DNA of 64,000 nucleotides from Acrocarpospora pleiomorpha (GTDB lineage: Bacteria; Actinomycetota; Actinomycetes; Streptosporangiales; Streptosporangiaceae): NCBI RefSeq assembly GCF_009687885.1, contig NZ_BLAF01000026.1, positions 69,800 to 133,799 on the forward strand, given 5' to 3'. The position numbers were made by a program, and so were the translations under genes. Position 1 is the stretch's first letter. Each line of letters opens with the position of its first letter. The notes under the pieces are model-generated. The model saw nothing but the letters and a program-made list of their open reading frames with translations, had not been told where the DNA came from and ran no database searches. Of the stretch, positions 17,801-25,165 are shown piece by piece.

Positions 17801-17829
17801 CCAGGGGACCCCCCACCGGGGTCCCCTGG
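17801..17829 (+). terminator. Strong hairpin between khpA and rimM
   Basis: A perfect 12-bp stem, CCAGGGGACCCC (17801-17812) and GGGGTCCCCTGG (17818-17829), with a five-base loop and a short T-containing tail (CTTGTTTC). It can act as an intrinsic terminator or an attenuator that lowers rimM-trmD expression relative to rpsP. rimM begins 24 bp later with no room for a long leader, so partial read-through is likely. Confidence 0.7.
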
Positions 17830-17852
17830 CTTGTTTCTGGGGGTAAGAGCGT

Positions 17853-18365
17853 ATGCAGCTAGTCGTGGGCAGGATCGGGCGTCCGCACGGCGTTCGCGGC
17901 GAGGTCACCGTGGAGGTCCGCACCGACGCGCCCGACCAGCGTTTCGCCCCCGGCACCACGCTGACCACCGACCCCGCCGCGCGCGGGCCGCTGGTGGTCG
18001 AGGGCGCCCGCTGGCACAAGGGCATCCTCATGCTCAGCCTGGCCGGCGTCGAGGGCCGCGACGCCGCCGAGGCCCTCAGGGACACGCTGCTGGTCATCGA
18101 CTCCGCGGACCTGCCGCCCTCCGACGATCCCGACGAGTTCCACGATCACCAGCTGATCGGCCTGGCCGTCCAGACCCCCGACGGTTCCCCCGTCGGCGAG
18201 GTCGCCGACGTCCTGCATCACGGGCAGGATCTTCTGGTGGTACGGCGTGCGGGCCGTGACGACGCGTACGTGCCGTTCGTCAAGGCGCTCGTCCCCGACA
18301 TCGACCTGGACCGGGGCTTCCTGGTCGTCGCCGCGCCTCCTGGTCTGTTCGATCTGGACACCTGA
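17853..18365 (+). CDS. rimM: 16S rRNA-processing protein RimM
   Basis: A 170-residue ribosome maturation factor that helps assemble the 30S head around S19. The N-terminal RimM domain starts QLVVGRIGRPHGVRGEVTVE. The C-terminal PRC-barrel follows (DHQLIGLAVQTPDGSPVGEV; HHGQDLLVVRR; VPFVKALVPDIDL). ATG start. It lies two bases before trmD, the classical arrangement. Confidence 0.96.
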   Translation: MQLVVGRIGRPHGVRGEVTVEVRTDAPDQRFAPGTTLTTDPAARGPLVVEGARWHKGILMLSLAGVEGRDAAEALRDTLLVIDSADLPPSDDPDEFHDHQLIGLAVQTPDGSPVGEVADVLHHGQDLLVVRRAGRDDAYVPFVKALVPDIDLDRGFLVVAAPPGLFDLDT

Positions 18366-18367
18366 TC

Positions 18368-19264
18368 ATGCGCATCGACATCATCTCGATCTTTCCTGAG
18401 TATTTCGCGCCGCTTTCCGTCTCCTTGATGGGCAAGGCCCGCGAACGCGGCATTCTCGACATCCGCCTGCACCAGCTCCGTGACTGGGCGCATGACGTCC
18501 ATCACACCGTCGACGACACGCCTTATGGCGGTGGGCCTGGCATGGTCATGAAGCCTGAGGTCTGGGGCGAGGCCATCGACGCGGTCATCGTGGGTTCCGC
18601 TGGTGAGGTCTCTGGCGGTTCGATTGCTGAGCCTTCGGGCGGAATCTCTGATGATGGTGTGGTTGCTGGCTCTTCGGGCGAAAGTTTGGTTTCTGGGCTT
18701 GAGGGCGAGGCTGCGGCCGTTCGGGGACCGGTTGTCGGCCGTACCCCACGTCTGATCGTTCCCACGCCCAGCGGGCGCCGGTTCACGCAGTCGGTGGCGC
18801 TGGAATACGCCGCGGAACCGTGGCTGCTGTTCGCGCCCGCGCGCTACGAGGGCATCGACTCCCGGGTCATGGTCGAGTACGCCTCCCGGCTGCATGTCGA
18901 CGAGGTCAGTATTGGTGACTACGTGCTGGCGGGTGGGGAAGCCGCGGTTCTGGTCATGGTGGAGGCCGTGGCTCGCCTGCTTCCTGGCGTGCTCGGCAAC
19001 GCCAACTCGGTCACCGACGACTCGTTCGCCCCTGGTGCCATGCAGAACCTCCTTGAAGGTCCCGTTTACACCAAACCTCCGGTCTGGCGCGGCCATGAGG
19101 TTCCTGACGTCCTTCTTTCCGGTCACCACGGCAAGATCGCTCGCTGGCGTCGGGACGAAGCCCTTCGGCGTACGTACGTCAGGCGGCCTGAGTTGCTCCC
19201 GGCCGTACAGGATCTGGATAAAGCGGACCGTCAGGCTCTCGCGGACCTCAACCCCGACGGGTGA
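18368..19264 (+). CDS. trmD: tRNA (guanine-N1)-methyltransferase TrmD with an in-frame insertion
   Basis: A SPOUT methyltransferase that makes m1G37 in tRNA. The family core is complete: TPYGGGPGMVMKPEVWG, RLIVPTPSGRRFTQ, the knot segment IGDYVLAGGEAAVLVMVEA, then the C-terminal RNA-binding domain (KIARWRRDEALRRTY). At 298 residues it is longer than usual because of about 45 extra residues (about 76-122, bases 18593-18733) rich in Gly, Ser, Glu and Val. That stretch has much lower third-position GC and loosely repeated units. It falls at a surface linker in known structures, so activity is probably kept. Confidence 0.95.
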   Translation: MRIDIISIFPEYFAPLSVSLMGKARERGILDIRLHQLRDWAHDVHHTVDDTPYGGGPGMVMKPEVWGEAIDAVIVGSAGEVSGGSIAEPSGGISDDGVVAGSSGESLVSGLEGEAAAVRGPVVGRTPRLIVPTPSGRRFTQSVALEYAAEPWLLFAPARYEGIDSRVMVEYASRLHVDEVSIGDYVLAGGEAAVLVMVEAVARLLPGVLGNANSVTDDSFAPGAMQNLLEGPVYTKPPVWRGHEVPDVLLSGHHGKIARWRRDEALRRTYVRRPELLPAVQDLDKADRQALADLNPDG

Positions 19265-19468
19265 GCCGATTCCGCGGCTCGTTTCGCCTCAGTCCTGAAG
19301 ATGTGGCAAACTTAGTCGCTGTTGCCTATGTTGGCACAGCAGGGTCGGGGCATCGCGCCCGATCACCGAGACGTATTCAGCTCAGCACGCGCGTCCCTCA
19401 CGCCGCCTGCCCACGGAGGACAGGCCGGATGGACCTCCGTGTGCTCGCTTCGATGAGGAACCGCCGTC

Positions 19469-19834
19469 ATGCACACGAAGATCCAGGAGCTTGAGAAAGC
19501 TTCCCTCCGCACGGACATCCCGGCGTTCCGCCCGGGTGACACCCTCGAGGTGCACGTCCGTGTCGTCGAAGGCAACCGGTCCCGAATCCAGGTGTTCAAG
19601 GGCTTCGTCCTGCGCCGCCAGGGCGGCGGCAACCGTGAGACTTTCACCGTCCGCAAGATCAGCTACGGCGTCGGCGTGGAGCGCACCTTCCCGGTGCACA
19701 GCCCGGTGATCGAGAAGATCACTCTCGTCACCCGCGGCGACGTCCGCCGCGCCAAGCTGTACTACATGCGTGACCTGCGCGGCAAGGCGGCTCGCATCCG
19801 CGAGAAGCGCGACGCGCTGCCCGCCGCGAAGTAA
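19469..19834 (+). CDS. rplS: 50S ribosomal protein L19
   Basis: A 121-residue L19 located at the 30S-50S interface. It starts MHTKIQELEKASLR and contains IPAFRPGDTLEVHVRVVEGNRSRIQVFKGFVLRRQGGG and RRAKLYYMRDLRGKAARIREKR. The ATG is preceded by GAGGAA. About 200 bp separate it from trmD, so it probably has its own promoter. A clear terminator follows. Confidence 0.97.
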   Translation: MHTKIQELEKASLRTDIPAFRPGDTLEVHVRVVEGNRSRIQVFKGFVLRRQGGGNRETFTVRKISYGVGVERTFPVHSPVIEKITLVTRGDVRRAKLYYMRDLRGKAARIREKRDALPAAK

Positions 19835-19850
19835 GGCGGCGAAGATGAGG

Positions 19851-19875
19851 AGCCCGTGCCGCGCCGGCACGGGCT
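19851..19875 (+). terminator. Rho-independent terminator after rplS
   Basis: An 11-bp perfect stem, AGCCCGTGCCG (19851-19861) and CGGCACGGGCT (19865-19875), with a three-base loop. A CGTTTT run follows at about 19883. It lies 17 bp after the rplS stop. Confidence 0.8.
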
Positions 19876-19981
19876 ATTCCTCGTTTTGGGGACGTTTCCC
19901 CTCCACCGGCATCGCATTTGGCAAGTCGATGCCGCGTCGGCAACGCTCGGCGACGCGGGCATCATCTAGGCTCATGAGCAG

Positions 19982-20009
19982 GCGAGCCCGATGCATGTCG
20001 CGGGCTCGC
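19982..20009 (+). terminator. Second hairpin upstream of lepB
   Basis: A 9-bp perfect stem, GCGAGCCCG (19982-19990) and CGGGCTCGC (20001-20009), followed by GTGTTTTGTG. The tail overlaps the first possible start codon of lepB at 20017. It may be a backup terminator for rplS or part of the lepB leader; if the latter, translation from 20017 would be impeded and a later GTG near 20059 preferred. Confidence 0.5.
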
Positions 20010-20016
20010 GTGTTTT

Positions 20017-20871
20017 GTGACTAGCGAAGCGGGGTCAATCGACCCTGACCAGGACGGGGTGGACGTGGTCGCGGAAGACACCCAGCAGAATGCCAAGGGC
20101 GGCGGCAAGGATAAGAAGGGCTCGTTCTGGCGTGAACTGCCGGTTCTGATCGTCGTCGCCCTGGTGCTCGCGCTCCTCATCAAGTCCTTCGTGGTCCAGG
20201 CGTTCTACATCCCGTCGGAATCGATGGAGAACACCCTCCTGAAGAACGACCGGGTCCTGGTCAACAAGCTCGTCTACCGGGTCCGCGACATCGAGCGCGG
20301 CGACGTGGTGGTGTTCTCCGGCGTCGACTCCTGGGGCGGCGAAGCCGAATACGAGGAGCCCAGCAACCCGATCGCGGCCTTCTTCCGGTGGGTCGGCACC
20401 GCCTTCGGCGTTGTCCCCGGAGAGAAGGACTACATCAAGCGGGTCATCGGCGTCCCCGGCGACACGGTCAAGTGCTGCGACGCCGAGGGCCGCATCTCCG
20501 TCAACGGCGTGCCTCTGAACGAGAAGTCCTACCTCTACCCCGGCGACGTCCCGTCCATCAGCGACTTCAAGATCGTCGTCCCCGACGATCGCCTCTGGGT
20601 GATGGGCGACCACCGCGCGGTCTCGCTCGACTCCCGCGCCCACGGCGGCGACCCCGGCGGTGGCACCATCCCGATCGGCCAGGTCATCGGCCGCGCCTTC
20701 GTCATCGTCTGGCCGTTCGACCGGGCCGCCATCCTGCCCATCCCCGACACCTTCGACCAGCCCGCCCTGCACGCCGCCCAGGCGGCCTCGGGCGCAGCCC
20801 CCCTCCTTCTCGGATTCACAATGGCCTTCCCGCTCGTGGCGCTTAGACGCCGCATACGGGTGAGGCGGTAA
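20017..20871 (+). CDS. lepB: Type I signal peptidase (copy 1, two membrane anchors)
   Basis: A 284-residue S26 signal peptidase that cleaves Sec and Tat signal peptides outside the membrane. It has TM1 about 46-64, catalytic Ser in FYIPSESMENTL, catalytic Lys in YIKRVIGVPGD, and box E MGDHRAVSLDSRAH. A second hydrophobic segment near the C-terminus (APLLLGFTMAFPLVAL) is followed by basic residues. An extra loop (GGEAEYEEPSNPIAAFFRW) is absent from copy 2. The start is uncertain: GTG 20017 overlaps a hairpin tail, and GTG 20059 is preceded by AGGA. Tandem signal peptidases near rplS and rnhB are common in actinomycetes. Confidence 0.93.
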   Translation: MTSEAGSIDPDQDGVDVVAEDTQQNAKGGGKDKKGSFWRELPVLIVVALVLALLIKSFVVQAFYIPSESMENTLLKNDRVLVNKLVYRVRDIERGDVVVFSGVDSWGGEAEYEEPSNPIAAFFRWVGTAFGVVPGEKDYIKRVIGVPGDTVKCCDAEGRISVNGVPLNEKSYLYPGDVPSISDFKIVVPDDRLWVMGDHRAVSLDSRAHGGDPGGGTIPIGQVIGRAFVIVWPFDRAAILPIPDTFDQPALHAAQAASGAAPLLLGFTMAFPLVALRRRIRVRR

Positions 20872-20881
20872 CCTACCGCAG

Positions 20882-21475
20882 GTGACCGTGGCTGAAGAGA
20901 CCGATCCCCCCGCGCCCAAAAAGAAGAAGCGCTCCACCCTCCGCGAAACCGTCATGTTCACGGTGGGCGGAATCGTCGTGGCCGTGCTCGTGCACCTGTT
21001 CGTGATGCAGTCGTTCTACATCCCGTCCGAGTCGATGGAGAACACGCTGCTGGTCAACGACCGGGTGGTGGTGTTCAAACTGGGTGGCATCGACCGCGGC
21101 GACATCGTCGTGTTCAAGGGCTGGGACGGCGAGGACACCATCAAACGGGTGATCGGCAAGGGCGGCGACACGGTCAAGTGCTGCGACGCCCAGCGCCGCA
21201 TCACCGTCAACGGCACCCCCATCCAGGAAGAGGAAAACTACCTCTATCCCGGCGACTACCCCGGCAAGACCTTCGAGGTCAAAGTCCCGGAAGGCCGCCT
21301 CTGGCTGATGGGCGACCACCGGACCAACTCGATGGACTCCCGCTCCTTCATGGAAGACGAGTTCACCGGCACCATCGCCGAAGCCGACGTGATTGGTACG
21401 GCTTTTGCCCGATATTGGCCGTTCGACCGATTGGCTTTCTTCTCCAGTCCGGAGACGTTCTCCAAGATCCCATGA
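20882..21475 (+). CDS. lepB: Type I signal peptidase (copy 2)
   Basis: A 197-residue signal peptidase I with one N-terminal membrane segment (about 25-42) after a Lys-rich cytoplasmic tail (PKKKKRS). It has catalytic Ser in FYIPSESMENTL, catalytic Lys in TIKRVIGKGGD, and box E MGDHRTNSMDSR. GTG start 10 bp after copy 1, in the same transcript. Paralogous copies probably differ in substrate preference or timing. Confidence 0.94.
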   Translation: MTVAEETDPPAPKKKKRSTLRETVMFTVGGIVVAVLVHLFVMQSFYIPSESMENTLLVNDRVVVFKLGGIDRGDIVVFKGWDGEDTIKRVIGKGGDTVKCCDAQRRITVNGTPIQEEENYLYPGDYPGKTFEVKVPEGRLWLMGDHRTNSMDSRSFMEDEFTGTIAEADVIGTAFARYWPFDRLAFFSSPETFSKIP

Positions 21476-21497
21476 TGGGGCGTACGCTGCTTCTGTC

Positions 21498-22205
21498 ATG
21501 ACAGTTGCCTATCGACCCCGTCCCAGCGTCGTACGTCGCGATTCGGGGCTCTACGGATATGAACGGGCTCTCGCCCGGCGTGGCCTGGCTCCCGTCGCGG
21601 GCGTGGACGAAGCCGGCCGCGGCGCGTGCGCGGGCCCGCTGGTCGTCGCGGCGGTCGTTCTCGGCCGCGACATCGACGGCCTGGCGGACTCCAAGCTGCT
21701 CACCCCCGCCCGCCGCGAGGAACTCCACCACAAGATCATGGCGACCGCCCGCGCCGTGAGCGTGGTGATCATCCCTCCGGACGAGCTGGACGCCCGCGGC
21801 CTGCACAAGTCCAACGTGGCCGGCATGCGCCGCGCGATCGCCGCCCTCGGCCTGCTGCCCGGCTACATCCTCACCGACGGCTTCCCCGTCCCCGGCCTCC
21901 CCGCCCCCTCCCTGGCGGTCTGGAAGGGCGACCAGGTCGCCGCCTGCGTGGCCGCCGCCTCCATCGTGGCCAAAGTGACACGTGACCAAATGATGACCGA
22001 ACTCCACGACGTCCACCCGGAGTACGGATTCGCCTTGCACAAGGGATATGTGACCCAATCGCACCGCAGGGCCCTGGCGACCCACGGACCCAGCCCGCAT
22101 CATCGGTTCTCGTTCGTGACAGTGGCGCGGACGAGGCTGGGTATGGACATGCGGGAGAATGGGTCAGGGGCCCAGACGGGGTGTGGAACAGGAGGACCGG
22201 CATGA
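21498..22205 (+). CDS. rnhB: Ribonuclease HII
   Basis: A 235-residue RNase HII that removes ribonucleotides and RNA-DNA hybrids from DNA. It has the active-site motif VAGVDEAGRGACAGPLV (about 35-51) and the second acidic region with KGDQVAACVAAASIVAKVTRD. The ATG at 21498 was chosen because the family normally begins shortly before the DEAGRG motif; the open frame extends further up without a ribosome site. The stop overlaps the next start (ATGA). Confidence 0.95.
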   Translation: MTVAYRPRPSVVRRDSGLYGYERALARRGLAPVAGVDEAGRGACAGPLVVAAVVLGRDIDGLADSKLLTPARREELHHKIMATARAVSVVIIPPDELDARGLHKSNVAGMRRAIAALGLLPGYILTDGFPVPGLPAPSLAVWKGDQVAACVAAASIVAKVTRDQMMTELHDVHPEYGFALHKGYVTQSHRRALATHGPSPHHRFSFVTVARTRLGMDMRENGSGAQTGCGTGGPA

Positions 22206-22525
22206 GCGCGGAGGATCTCGAAAAATACGAGACCGAAATGGAACTGCAGCTCTACCGCGAGTACCGCGACGTGGTCGGCCTGTTCACGTATGTCGTGGAG
22301 ACCGAACGCCGCTTCTACCTGACCAACTCGGTAGACCTCGACGTGCGAACCGCCGAGAACGGCGACGTCTTCTTCGACGTCAAGATGCAGGACGCCTGGG
22401 TCTGGGACATGTACCGACCGGCGAGGTTCGTGAAGAACGTGCGGGTGGTTACCTTCAAGGACGTCAACGTGGAAGAGCTCGCCAAACCCGACCTGGAAAT
22501 GCCGAAGGAGGGCTTCTCCAGCTGA
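22202..22525 (+). CDS. DUF2469 family protein
   Basis: A 107-residue member of DUF2469, a small acidic cytoplasmic family almost limited to Actinobacteria and usually found directly after rnhB, as here. It starts MSAEDLEKYETEMELQLYREYRDVV and contains RRFYLTNSVDLDVR and WVWDMYRPARFVKNVRVVTFKDVNVEEL. The ATG has AGGAGG seven bases upstream and overlaps the rnhB stop. Function is not known. Confidence 0.93.
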   Translation: MSAEDLEKYETEMELQLYREYRDVVGLFTYVVETERRFYLTNSVDLDVRTAENGDVFFDVKMQDAWVWDMYRPARFVKNVRVVTFKDVNVEELAKPDLEMPKEGFSS

Positions 22526-23224
22526 TTTTGACCGCGTTGTTGCGGACTCTTGCCGGTGGGTGGTGAGGCTGGCGGGAGGGGCGGGGTGGTGGCTTCGGGG
22601 CGAGCTTGCCACGTCGGTTTAGGCCCTTGAGAGTCTGAGGGGCGGGAGTTCCTACACGCTGGTGCTGGTGGTCCAGTGGGCGTGAGGTTGTTGGGCTGGG
22701 AGCGCAAAGTGCCTGTTTGGCGCGGTGACCGTCTGTCGGTGGGATAACCCCGCCACGGTGGAGTGGAACCCCGTGGAACCAGCGAGGGAGTCCGCGTTGT
22801 GGCTGTTAGCCCGTGTGGGTGACCACGGCGGCGGCGAGGCCCGAGGGAAACAAAGGGTGCGGGTGGGAAGACCCACGTCTACCTGGCGGAGCCGAGATCG
22901 TTGTCCGGGGTGGCGTCGGGGCGGGCGGAGGCCCGCGTGGAACCAGAGGGTTGGGCGGGTGGGGCCATCCACTCGACACCACTATTCATGACGATCCGGC
23001 ATCCGGGTGCTAGGACGTTCGGCGGCATCTACTGGGATGTGTACCGGGCTGGGGGATTGGCGCTGACAAGGTCAGGATCAGCGCTCTTGAGGAGAATCGG
23101 ACGATCTCGGTGTCCGAAATGATGGCATCTGGATTTCCACAGGTCACAGGGTTATCCACAGGCTCGGATTTTCTCGCACGACGAGGGCGGTGAATGAGCG
23201 AAGGTCGGGGCCGGAGGTGGTCTC
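22526..23224 (+). other. Gene-free spacer between DUF2469 gene and yraN
   Basis: About 700 bp without a convincing gene; the open frames here are Arg/Gly/Trp-rich and lack ribosome sites or family motifs. It holds small repeats of GTGGAACC type near 22760, hairpins GTGGGaagaCCCAC (about 22866) and GCGCTGA/TCAGCGC (23060-23084), and a DnaA box at its right end. It may contain the yraN-comM-dprA promoter. Confidence 0.55.
23152..23160 (+). promoter_or_regulatory. Perfect DnaA box upstream of yraN
   Basis: TTATCCACA, an exact match to the strong DnaA box, 65 bp before yraN. A weaker relative, ATTTCCACA, lies at 23132-23140. It could tie expression of the yraN-comM-dprA DNA-processing genes to DnaA, or simply titrate DnaA. 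Confidence 0.55.
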
Positions 23225-23578
23225 GTGGCCGCGAAGGATGAACTGGGTAAGACCGGCGAGCGGCTCGCCGTGGAGTTCCTGCGGGCGGCGGGAATGAGCA
23301 TTCTTTCCCGCAACTGGCGTTGCGACGCGGGGGAGATCGACATCGTGGCGCGCGATGGCCGCGTGCTCGTCGTGGTCGAGGTCAAGACACGATCCAGCCG
23401 CAGCCACGGAACAGCACTGGAGTCGGTGACGCAGGAGAAGGTGCTGCGACTACGATCCCTCGCCGGCCGGTGGCTGGCGACCCAGCATGAGTGGTTCGAC
23501 TCGATCCGCGTTGACGTGATCGCCTTGGAGCGTTTCGCGGGCGACTTCTCGATCCGGCACGAGCGGGGGCTCGTCTGA
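23225..23578 (+). CDS. yraN: YraN/UPF0102 family nuclease-like protein
   Basis: A 117-residue UPF0102 protein with a restriction-endonuclease-like fold. Motifs: LGKTGERLAVEFLRAAGM, then GEIDIVARDGRVLVVVEVKTRSS, in which Glu, Asp and the E-x-K pair form the putative metal site. GTG start with GGAGG upstream. It sits one base before comM and in the conserved order rnhB-yraN-comM-dprA, suggesting a role in DNA uptake or recombination; enzymatic activity is not established. Confidence 0.93.
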   Translation: MAAKDELGKTGERLAVEFLRAAGMSILSRNWRCDAGEIDIVARDGRVLVVVEVKTRSSRSHGTALESVTQEKVLRLRSLAGRWLATQHEWFDSIRVDVIALERFAGDFSIRHERGLV

Positions 23579-23579
23579 C

Positions 23580-25121
23580 ATGCCCGTCGCGCGCACGCGG
23601 TGCGTCGCCCTGGTCGGCGTCGCCGGGCACACCGTCGAAATCGAAGCCGACGTCGGCAGAGGCGTAGTCGGCACACACTTCATCGGCCTCCTCGACACCG
23701 CCATCAGCGAATCCCGGGACCGTGTCCGTTCCGCCCTGCTCAACAGCCGCTTCGATTGGCCGGACGCCCGAGTCACCGTCAGCCTGTTCCCAGCCAGCTT
23801 GCCCAAGCGAGGATCAATCTTCGACGTGGCGATAGCGGTCGCCATCCTCGGCGCGGCCGGATCCATCCCTCCCGCCAGGATCGCGGACCCCTTCTTCCTA
23901 GGCGAACTCGGCCTGGACGGGCAGATAAGACCAATCAGGGGCGTCCTCCCCGCCGCACTGGCAGCCGCCGAAGCCGGTGCCCGCCTCATCGTCGTCCCCT
24001 CGCTCAACGCCAGCGAAGCCGCCCTGGTCCCCGGCCTGACCGTCGTCCCCGCATCCAGCCTCCGCGAACTCGTGGACTGGCTCCGCGAGGGAGACCTACA
24101 CCGATTGCCCTGCGCCGACGACGTCGCCTCCTTCGACGCCCGCCCACCCGCACCGCCAACCGACCTCGACCTGATGGATGTCGTCGGCCAGCCCCTCGGC
24201 CGCTGGGCTCTGGAGATCTGCGCGGCCGGCGGCCACAACCTCTGGCTCCTCGGCTCACCGGGAACAGGCAAGACCATGCTCGCCGAGCGTCTACCCACGA
24301 TCCTCCCCGTCCTGGATCGCGACCAGGCCCTGGAAGTCACAGCCATCCACTCGATCGCCGGCGCCCTCCCCGGCGGCCACCCCCTGCTCTTTCGGCCCCC
24401 GTTCATGGCCCCCCACCACACCGCCACGGTCGCCTCAGTCATCGGCGGCGGCACCGGCCTGATCCGCCCCGGCGCGGTAAGCCTCGCCCACCAGGGGGTT
24501 CTTTTCATGGACGAAGCTCCAGAATTCGCCAGCGGCGTCCTCGACTCCCTCCGCCAGCCCCTGGAGTCCGGCAAGGTCACCGTTTCCCGCGCCGCCGGAA
24601 CGGTCACCTTCCCCGCCCGTTTCACCCTCGTCCTCGCGGCCAACCCTTGCCCCTGCGGCCTAGGCGGCGAAGCAGGCCGGTTCTGCGGCTGCAGCCCCAG
24701 CATCCGCCGCCGCTACCTCGCCCGCCTCTCCGGCCCTCTCCTCGACCGCGTGGACGTGAAAATCAGGCTCTCCCGTCCCAGCCGAGCCGAACTCCTAGCC
24801 GACCGCGCCCACACGGAACCAAGCAAGACAGTCTCCGAACGAGTCTCCCAAGCCCGAGAACGCGCCGCCAAACGCCTAGCAGGCACCCCCTGGCGCAACA
24901 ACGCCGAGGTCTCCTCCGCAGTCCTCCACCGCGAATTCCGCCTCCCTCACGCTGTCCTCACCCCCCTCACCCGCGCCCTCGACGTCGGCACCCTGAGCGC
25001 CCGAGGCCTCGACCGAGTCCTCCGCGTCGCCTGGACCATCTCCGACCTCGCGGCCCGAGACCGCCCCGGCCTCGACGAAATCACCGCCGCCCTAACCATG
25101 TGGATGGGACAAGACCAGTAA
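23580..25121 (+). CDS. comM: ComM/YifB-type magnesium-chelatase-like AAA+ ATPase
   Basis: A 513-residue hexameric helicase-type AAA+ ATPase; ComM promotes branch migration during natural transformation. It has an N-terminal ChlI-like domain (ARTRCVALVGVAGHTVEIEADV), Walker A GSPGTGKTML (about 224), Walker B LFMDEAPEF, the cysteine cluster NPCPCG with a following FCGC, and a C-terminal Mg-chelatase helical domain (RGLDRVLRVAWTISDLAARD). ATG start one base after yraN. Length is normal. Confidence 0.95.
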   Translation: MPVARTRCVALVGVAGHTVEIEADVGRGVVGTHFIGLLDTAISESRDRVRSALLNSRFDWPDARVTVSLFPASLPKRGSIFDVAIAVAILGAAGSIPPARIADPFFLGELGLDGQIRPIRGVLPAALAAAEAGARLIVVPSLNASEAALVPGLTVVPASSLRELVDWLREGDLHRLPCADDVASFDARPPAPPTDLDLMDVVGQPLGRWALEICAAGGHNLWLLGSPGTGKTMLAERLPTILPVLDRDQALEVTAIHSIAGALPGGHPLLFRPPFMAPHHTATVASVIGGGTGLIRPGAVSLAHQGVLFMDEAPEFASGVLDSLRQPLESGKVTVSRAAGTVTFPARFTLVLAANPCPCGLGGEAGRFCGCSPSIRRRYLARLSGPLLDRVDVKIRLSRPSRAELLADRAHTEPSKTVSERVSQARERAAKRLAGTPWRNNAEVSSAVLHREFRLPHAVLTPLTRALDVGTLSARGLDRVLRVAWTISDLAARDRPGLDEITAALTMWMGQDQ

Positions 25122-25165
25122 CGGGATCCCCTCGCAAAGGCGGGGGCATCCACGAAGGAGATCCG

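Noticed and set aside
20017..21475. Tandem signal peptidase genes as an unusual duplication
   Set aside because: Multiple clustered type I signal peptidases near rplS/rnhB are common in actinomycetes.
22526..23224. Several short frames on both strands between DUF2469 gene and yraN
   Set aside because: Trp/Arg/Gly-rich translations without motifs or start signals; codon use is not gene-like.
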